Below are positions 58,755 to 64,000 of a stretch of DNA of 64,000 bases, one piece after another (the stretch's first letter is position 1; every line of letters begins with the position of its first letter). Source of the stretch: Bosea sp. 124 (lineage in GTDB: Bacteria > Pseudomonadota > Alphaproteobacteria > Rhizobiales > Beijerinckiaceae); NCBI RefSeq assembly GCF_003046175.1, contig NZ_PZZM01000001.1, positions 248,001-312,000 of the forward strand. Reading direction: 5' to 3'. The position numbers and the translations under genes were made by a program. Below the pieces are notes generated by a model. It was not told where the DNA came from. It ran no database searches and saw only the letters and a list, made by a program, of their open reading frames with translations.

Positions 58755-59987
58755 TCACTGCGCATTGGCAGCGCGCCATGCCGCGCTCAGCAGCACATTC
58801 GCGCCGGCGGCCATGTCCGCGTCGGTGCTCAATTCGGCCGGGTTGTGCGAGAGCCCGCCGATCGAGGGAATGAAGACCATCGCGGTGGGGCACAGCCGCG
58901 ACATCATCTGGGCATCGTGGCCGGCACCGGAGATCATGCGGCGGATCGGCAGGCCGAGTTCGGCGGCGCTCTGCTCCACCCCGGCGATCAGTTCCTCCGC
59001 AAAGGGCGTCGCCGGGAAGCGGGCGAGGTCCCTGAAGGTGATCTCGATGCCCTCGCGGTCCGAGAGTTCGGCGCAGAAGGTCCGGATCGCGGCCTCCGTC
59101 GTCGCCAGCGGCGCATCGAGCGGATTGCGCAGGTCGAGCGTCATGACGACCGTCTCGGGAACGACGTTGACGTTGGCCGGCTGGACGCGGATGACGCCGC
59201 AATTGGCGAGTTGCCCCGGGATCGTTTTCGTCAGCTCGTTGGCGAAGATGTTGATCCGCGCCGCAGCGAGGCCCGGATCCTTGCGATAGATCATCGGCGT
59301 CGTGCCGGCATGGCTCGGCCGGCCCTTGAGCGTCAGCTCCAGCCAGCAGATGCCCTGGATGCCGGTGACGGCGCCGAGCCCGCCGCCCTCGCTCTCGAGC
59401 ACCGGCCCCTGTTCGATATGCAGTTCGAGATAGGCATGGGCGGGCAGGAAGCCCGGCCGTTCGGGCCCCTCATAACCGATCCGCTTCAGCTCCGTGCCGA
59501 GCACCGCACCATCGGCATCCAGCTCGGCATGGGCGGCCGCGACGCTCATGCCGCCGGCCCAGACATAGGAGCCGAGCATGTCGGGATGGAAGCGCGCGCC
59601 CTCCTCGTTGGTGAAGGCGATGACCGCCATGTCCCGCTTCGGCGTCAGTCCGGCATCGCGCAGCGTCGCCAGCACCTCGACACCGGCGATCACGCCCAGC
59701 GCACCGTCGAAACGGCCACCGGTGCCGACGGTGTCGATATGGGAACCCATGACGACGGCGGGCCCCTCCTCCCTGCCCTTCAGGATGCCGACGATGTTGC
59801 CGATCGCGTCGACCTTCACATCGAGGCCGAGCGCCTTCATCTCGGCGACAAGCCAGTCGCGGCCCTGCCGGTCCTCATCGCTGAGCGCGAGACGGCGGCA
59901 GCCGCCTTCCGGCGTCGCACCGATGGTGGAGAGCGCCGCGAGCCGCGACACCAGCCGGGCGCCGTCGATCCTCAGATTGCTGCTCAT
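58755..59987 (-). CDS. N-carbamoyl-L-amino acid hydrolase/allantoate amidohydrolase-type M20 enzyme
   Basis: A 410-residue metalloenzyme of the M20 allantoate amidohydrolase/L-carbamoylase group. Metal and substrate motifs are in order: GSHIDTVGTGGRFDGALGV near 80-100, FTNEEGARF near 125, HIEQGPVLE near 192 and SGAGHDAQMMS near 350, with GRPSHAGTTPM in the dimerisation lid. It removes the carbamoyl group from L-carbamoyl amino acids, or opens allantoate. GGAG precedes the ATG. It heads the minus-strand run of amidase and peptide-type importer genes. Confidence 0.9.
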   Translation of the reverse strand: MSSNLRIDGARLVSRLAALSTIGATPEGGCRRLALSDEDRQGRDWLVAEMKALGLDVKVDAIGNIVGILKGREEGPAVVMGSHIDTVGTGGRFDGALGVIAGVEVLATLRDAGLTPKRDMAVIAFTNEEGARFHPDMLGSYVWAGGMSVAAAHAELDADGAVLGTELKRIGYEGPERPGFLPAHAYLELHIEQGPVLESEGGGLGAVTGIQGICWLELTLKGRPSHAGTTPMIYRKDPGLAAARINIFANELTKTIPGQLANCGVIRVQPANVNVVPETVVMTLDLRNPLDAPLATTEAAIRTFCAELSDREGIEITFRDLARFPATPFAEELIAGVEQSAAELGLPIRRMISGAGHDAQMMSRLCPTAMVFIPSIGGLSHNPAELSTDADMAAGANVLLSAAWRAANAQ

Positions 59988-60280
59988 CCGTCATCTCCAT
60001 GGAGGCCGGCGCATCGGGGTCGAGCGCACAGGCAAGATGCAAGCCGCCATCGCGAGCGGGGCCTGTTTCTTAGTCGGGCCGACATGCCCCTGTCGATGGC
60101 CGGACTTGGCTGCGGCGGCAGGTCAGGACAAAAGCGCGCCGCAGGCCCGCTCCGGATGGCCCTCCCCGGACGGCTCCTCTGCGTGCTATGTTCGCAACCA
60201 CGGAAATGCCCGGGGCGAGTGACGGGCGCGCATCTCTGGCTCGCATGTCTGGCTCGCACGGGTCGCCACCGGGGACGATC

Positions 60281-60691
60281 ATGACGGACGAGGACATCGC
60301 GCTGGTCAGGGAGAGCTTTGCGCATCTCCATCGCCGCAAGAACGAGACCGCCGAGATCTTCTATGCGCGCCTGTTCAAGATCGCGCCGGAGGTGAGGCCG
60401 ATGTTCAAAGGCGACAGCGCCGCCCAGCGCACCAAGCTCATGGAGACCCTGACCGTCGCCATCGCGACCCTGCGTGATCCGAAGGGGTTCGGGGCGCTGC
60501 TGGGCAAGCTCGGACGCAACCATCACGGCTATGGTGTGCAGGAGCGCCACTTCGACGATGTCGGGAAGGCACTGATCTGGACGCTGCGGACCTCGCTTGG
60601 ACCCGCCTTCACACCCGAACTCGAACGCGCCTGGCTCTCGCTCTATGACGAGATGGCCAGCATCATGATCGCAGCAGGCCGCGCCGCCTGA
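60281..60691 (+). CDS. Single-domain bacterial globin
   Basis: A 136-residue globin. The proximal histidine is H81 in GKLGRNHHGYGVQERHF, distal-side residues Y28 (B10) and Q49 (E7) fit Vitreoscilla haemoglobin and flavohaemoglobin heme domains, and no reductase domain follows. Such proteins bind O2 and can detoxify NO with a partner reductase. GGGGAC precedes the ATG at 60281; the frame upstream lacks homology. It converges on the chemoreceptor gene, leaving 22 bp between the stops. Confidence 0.88.
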   Translation: MTDEDIALVRESFAHLHRRKNETAEIFYARLFKIAPEVRPMFKGDSAAQRTKLMETLTVAIATLRDPKGFGALLGKLGRNHHGYGVQERHFDDVGKALIWTLRTSLGPAFTPELERAWLSLYDEMASIMIAAGRAA

Positions 60692-60713
60692 GGCACGGCC
60701 TGCTGCGGCTTGG

Positions 60714-63236
60714 TCAGAACTCTTCCCATCCGGCGTCGCTGGCGCGGCTGTTGGCGACCTTGCGGGCCGGGGGGGTGGGCGCCGGCGCGGCGGACCTGAC
60801 CCTGGCCGGCTGGGCCTTCGGCTGCACGAAGGCGGCCTCGGCGAGCTTGCGCAGGCGTTCCGGCTCGGAGGCGGCGGGGGCTGCTGCCGGTGGCGCCGGA
60901 GCCCGTGCCCGGGGCGCCTCCTCCGGCCCTGTCCTGAAGGCTGCGACGAGGTCGTTGAGCTGTCCGATGCGTCCCGAGAGCGAGCCGGCGGATGCGGCGC
61001 TCTGTTCGGCGAGGGCTGCGTTCTGCTGGGTCATCTCGTCGAGATGGGCGACGGCCTGGCTCATCTCGTCGATGCCGTTGGCCTGTTCGCCGGAGGCGGC
61101 CGAGATGTCGGCGATGGTGGCGGCGACCTTCTGCGAGTGGCTGAGGATCTGGCTGAGCTGGTCGCCGGCCTGGCGCACCAGCTTGACGCCCTCGCCGACC
61201 TCCATGTTGGACGACGAGATCAGGCCGGAGATGTCCTTGGCGGCGGCGCTGGAGCGCTGCGCCAGGGTGCGCACCTCCGAGGCGACGACGGCGAAGCCCT
61301 TGCCGGCATCGCCGGCCCGGGCTGCCTCGACGGCGGCGTTCAGCGCCAGCAGATTGGTCTGGAAGGCGATGTCGTCGATCACCCGGATGATGTCGGAGAT
61401 CTTCTGCGAGGCGGTCTCGATGCGGGCCATGGCGTCGACCGCCTGGCCGGCGATGGCGCCACCCGACTGGGCCGCCTGCATCGCATCATTGGCGATCGCG
61501 GCGGCATCCCGCGAGGCCTGGGCCGAGGCCTTGACCGAGGCTGCGAGCTCCTCGGTGGTGGCGGCGGTCTCCTCCAGCGAGGAGGCCTGCTCCTCGGTGC
61601 GCTTCGACAGATCGTCGGCGCCCATGTTGATCTCGCGCGCCGCCAGCCCGACATCGGCCGAGGTCACCTGGATCGTGCGCACCGTCGAGGACAGGCGGTC
61701 CACCGTCTCGTTGATCGCGCCCTTGAGTTCGGCGAACTTGCCGCGATAGGCCGCATCGACCCGCACCGTCAGGTCGCCGCCCGCCACGGCCGACAGCGTC
61801 CGCGCGAACTCGCTCGTCGCCGAATCAACAACCGCGTTGATCTCGTTGATGCCGGCGACGAGCTTCTGCATCTGCTCGTCGGCCTGGTCGATCTGGAGCC
61901 TGGCCGAGAAGTCGCCGGCCGCAGCCGCTGCCACGACCTCGCCGACATCCGAGACCACAGCCTCCATCGACTGCGCCCGCGCCAGGCGCGCCGCCGCGGC
62001 AGTCCGCTCCTGCTCCTCAAGCGCGCGCACACGCTCGCCGTTCTCCTTGAACACGGTCAGCGCACCGGCCATCGCGCCGATCTCGTCTTGCCGCTCGCCA
62101 TAGGGCACGGCGGCGGAGAGATCCCCGGCCGCCATCGCCTTCATGACCAGCGTCATCTGCCCGATCGGCCCGGTGACGCGCGAGCGCACCTGACTGTAGC
62201 CGACAGCCGTCAGGATGAGCGCGGCGACGAAGAGGATCGAATACTGAATCAGCGTCCACGAGGCGGCCCGTGCATCGGCCGAGGCGCGGTTGTTCAGCAC
62301 GGTGATCGCGACGCTGGCGACATCGCCGACCGTGTCGAGCACCGGCACGACCTTCTCGCGCCACGCCTCCGTGCTCATGTCGACGGTCGAGCCCGTCGTC
62401 AATTTCTGGATCATGCCGTCCTTCATCTCGCGGAAGGGGCCGGTGAAATAGCTGCTGTTCGCCTTGCTGATCGCCGCCTTGATCTCCGGGGCTGCCTGCG
62501 GCGTGTCCGCAATCGCGCGCAGCGAATCCCAGGCGAAGGTGCTGCGCCCTTCGGCGAGAATGATGGCGCGGGTTTCGGTCGCGTCGAAGGGGCGCTTCTG
62601 GGCCAGGATCGCACTCATCATGGCGCCGCTCGTCCCGGTCACGGCCCGGACGGACCAGGCCAGCGAGCGGATGATGACGAATTCCGACAGTGGCGGGCTG
62701 GCCGCGCGGATCTCCGATTCGACCGCGGCCGAGGCCTTTTCGAGCGATTGCAGATAGGCCTCGCCGACGGCGAAGACCTTGGTCGACATATCCTTGGTGC
62801 GGCCGGCCGGCGCGAGCTTAGCCTCGGCGTCGACCTGTTCGCGCAGCTTGCGATAATCCCCATAGGCGCCGCGCAACGCACCGGCCGCGGTCTGGACGAA
62901 GGCCTGCGGCGCCTTGTCGATCTCGGGCTGCGCCTCCGCCATCGCCGCGTCGACTTCCTTGCGGCGCTCCATATAGGTCTTGATCGAGGCCTGATTGGAT
63001 TCGGGCGGCTGGATCACGGCCGTCTGCAGCGACGCCCGCTCATAGCGCGCCGCCACCAGCGCATCGAACAAATCCCTGTTCAGACCGGCAAGACTGGCAG
63101 CCTTCCCGGCAGCGTCGTGCTGCCAATACGAGGTCCAGATCTGCTGGCCGCTGAGCGCGGCAACGGCAACCCCCATGAGGCCGATCAGGCCTGCGAGCAT
63201 CGTCCTGATGGACATGGTGGAAAAGAGCTTCGTCAC
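60714..63236 (-). CDS. Methyl-accepting chemotaxis protein
   Basis: An 840-residue chemoreceptor. The first membrane helix lies near residues 9-30, then a periplasmic ligand domain of about 300 residues, a second helix (LIQYSILFVAALILTAVGY), and a HAMP domain with a second HAMP-like segment. The signalling tip is IDDIAFQTNLLALNAAVEAARAGDAGKGFAVVASEVR. The last residues, DAGWEEF, match the CheR/CheB docking pentapeptide (xWxxF). I chose the GTG at 63236 with GAGG upstream; an ATG at 63284 lacks a ribosome site. No other chemotaxis gene is nearby. Confidence 0.92.
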   Translation of the reverse strand: MTKLFSTMSIRTMLAGLIGLMGVAVAALSGQQIWTSYWQHDAAGKAASLAGLNRDLFDALVAARYERASLQTAVIQPPESNQASIKTYMERRKEVDAAMAEAQPEIDKAPQAFVQTAAGALRGAYGDYRKLREQVDAEAKLAPAGRTKDMSTKVFAVGEAYLQSLEKASAAVESEIRAASPPLSEFVIIRSLAWSVRAVTGTSGAMMSAILAQKRPFDATETRAIILAEGRSTFAWDSLRAIADTPQAAPEIKAAISKANSSYFTGPFREMKDGMIQKLTTGSTVDMSTEAWREKVVPVLDTVGDVASVAITVLNNRASADARAASWTLIQYSILFVAALILTAVGYSQVRSRVTGPIGQMTLVMKAMAAGDLSAAVPYGERQDEIGAMAGALTVFKENGERVRALEEQERTAAAARLARAQSMEAVVSDVGEVVAAAAAGDFSARLQIDQADEQMQKLVAGINEINAVVDSATSEFARTLSAVAGGDLTVRVDAAYRGKFAELKGAINETVDRLSSTVRTIQVTSADVGLAAREINMGADDLSKRTEEQASSLEETAATTEELAASVKASAQASRDAAAIANDAMQAAQSGGAIAGQAVDAMARIETASQKISDIIRVIDDIAFQTNLLALNAAVEAARAGDAGKGFAVVASEVRTLAQRSSAAAKDISGLISSSNMEVGEGVKLVRQAGDQLSQILSHSQKVAATIADISAASGEQANGIDEMSQAVAHLDEMTQQNAALAEQSAASAGSLSGRIGQLNDLVAAFRTGPEEAPRARAPAPPAAAPAASEPERLRKLAEAAFVQPKAQPARVRSAAPAPTPPARKVANSRASDAGWEEF

Positions 63237-63588
63237 GTGCGCGCCTCGCTTCGGCAGATCTCCGAACTCACGTGGGTTCGGCAATATATCAACAATGCGC
63301 GCAAAGACTTGAGATTGTGTTTACTTTGACGGCCCCGATTGTACCCCGCCCGAACCGCGCGCCAGTAAGACCCCGACCGGCGCGTCACGACCGGATGCCG
63401 CATGCCCGCCGGCATCACCGTTGCCAATCGGTCACAGTCACCATCCGCCACATTCTCGCCACATCGCGTTCACCCCGCGGCCATCTCGTGCCCCTTGAAC
63501 GGTCGTCATGCGTTCTCGTTGGAACGCCAAGCCATTTCGGCAGTTGATACCCCGTTTCCGCAAGATCGATTCAGCAGAGTCAAACTCC

Positions 63589-64000
63589 ATGTCCGTCGCC
63601 ACGCCCGCCGTTTCCCTGCTCGACCGCCCGCTGAAGCGCGTGGTGGCGCTGCTGATGCCGCTGCTTCTGGCGGCCTGCGTCGGCGCCCAGCCGCCACAAC
63701 CCTTCGAGGTGGCGTATACGCCCGGCGCCCATGTCAGCGCCGAGTATCTGGCGATGTATGGCGAGCAGCCGAACGAGCAGTTCCCCCTGCCGGCGACCGA
63801 TCTGAGCGAGGTCGACCCGCGCTTCCTCAGGCAGGAAGTCGCCTATCCGACGCGCGAGCAGCCCGGCACCATCGTCGTCGATACGGACAACCGCTATCTC
63901 TACCTGGTGCGCGAGAACGGCCGCGCGGTCCGCTACGGCATCGGCGTCGGCAAGCAGGGCATGTCCTGGCGCGGCCGCGCCACCGTCGCCCGCAAGGCCG
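63589..64000 (+). CDS. L,D-transpeptidase lipoprotein, N-terminal part
   Basis: The gene runs off the right edge; 137 codons are seen. The N-terminus has a basic-hydrophobic signal ending in the lipobox LLAAC (cysteine near residue 30). After a linker come FLRQEVAYPTREQPGTIVVDTDNRYLYLVRENGRAVRYGIGVGKQG and the beginning of the YkuD domain. Such enzymes form 3-3 peptidoglycan cross-links or attach lipoproteins. The catalytic Cys/His lie beyond the edge. Rhizobiales rely heavily on L,D-transpeptidases for polar growth, which fits rgsE in this window. Confidence 0.85.
   Translation, partial: MSVATPAVSLLDRPLKRVVALLMPLLLAACVGAQPPQPFEVAYTPGAHVSAEYLAMYGEQPNEQFPLPATDLSEVDPRFLRQEVAYPTREQPGTIVVDTDNRYLYLVRENGRAVRYGIGVGKQGMSWRGRATVARKA

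Noticed and set aside
57264..60284. 1006-residue open frame on the plus strand
   Set aside because: Antisense to the amidase and the M20 hydrolase, both with full catalytic motifs. The frame is arginine/histidine-rich shadow translation typical of high-GC DNA.
61044..63329. 761-residue open frame on the plus strand
   Set aside because: Antisense to the chemoreceptor, whose signalling tip and membrane helices are unmistakable.
1..64000. tRNA, rRNA, CRISPR or insertion sequences
   Set aside because: No cloverleaf with CCA-like ends, no rRNA-like stretch, no regularly spaced direct repeats, and no transposase-like protein was seen by eye. A dedicated RNA scan could still find small RNAs.

Overview
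The window is high-GC DNA (roughly two thirds G+C by eye) from an alphaproteobacterium of the order Hyphomicrobiales. The most diagnostic gene is a 1943-residue coiled-coil protein of the growth pole ring family (RgsE/GPR), which is specific to polar-growing Rhizobiales-type bacteria. The palindromic intergenic repeats and the many solute-binding-protein transporters also fit, with Bosea or a Bradyrhizobium/Methylobacterium relative most likely. The genus is inference. No rRNA, tRNA, CRISPR array, insertion sequence or prophage was seen, so this looks like ordinary chromosome.

Layout. (1) 1-5.1 kb: the end of xdhC, then a complete BMP-type (nucleoside/purine) ABC importer. (2) 5.3-12.9 kb: a complete branched-chain-amino-acid-type importer operon with a cupin, two small PilZ genes, and a convergent PhzS-like flavin monooxygenase. 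Near-identical AAGCTT-centred palindromes lie in front of the importer operon and the monooxygenase. (3) 13.1-18.0 kb: HU, a CoxE-like VWA protein, a membrane protein, a universal stress protein, an MFS carrier, a 2Fe-2S ferredoxin and an HPt protein. (4) 18.3-24.1 kb: rgsE. (5) 24.3-28.1 kb: a four-gene Mla/Lin-type lipid transporter. (6) 28.4-35.2 kb: an unknown coiled-coil protein, an NMT1/THI5-type importer with a trailing FAD oxidase, an NAD(P)-binding protein and a creatininase-family amidase. (7) 35.2-39.6 kb: malonate use (malonyl-CoA synthetase and decarboxylase) and a 3-oxo-tetronate kinase-type protein. (8) 39.9-46.0 kb: peptide importer subunits with gamma-glutamyltransferase and a DUF1028 protein. 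(9) 46.1-46.7 kb: an orphan beta-helix spike-like protein. (10) 46.7-60.0 kb: a nitrogen-scavenging island holding an MFS carrier, a D-threonine-aldolase-type enzyme, RidA, GNAT, amidohydrolase, N-carbamoyl-D-amino acid hydrolase, peptide importer subunits, amidase and an M20 N-carbamoyl-L-amino acid hydrolase/allantoate-type enzyme. (11) 60.2-64 kb: a globin, a chemoreceptor ending in a WEEF tail, and the start of an L,D-transpeptidase lipoprotein.

How it works together. Most of the window is import plus first-step catabolism of nitrogen compounds (purines, amides, carbamoyl amino acids, gamma-glutamyl peptides) and organic acids. It sits around a cell-envelope core: the polar growth ring, lipid transport and an L,D-transpeptidase. 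Both peptide importers lack ATPase genes. All five solute-binding-protein genes are followed at once by hairpin-forming intergenic DNA, which suggests a common way of setting binding-protein levels.
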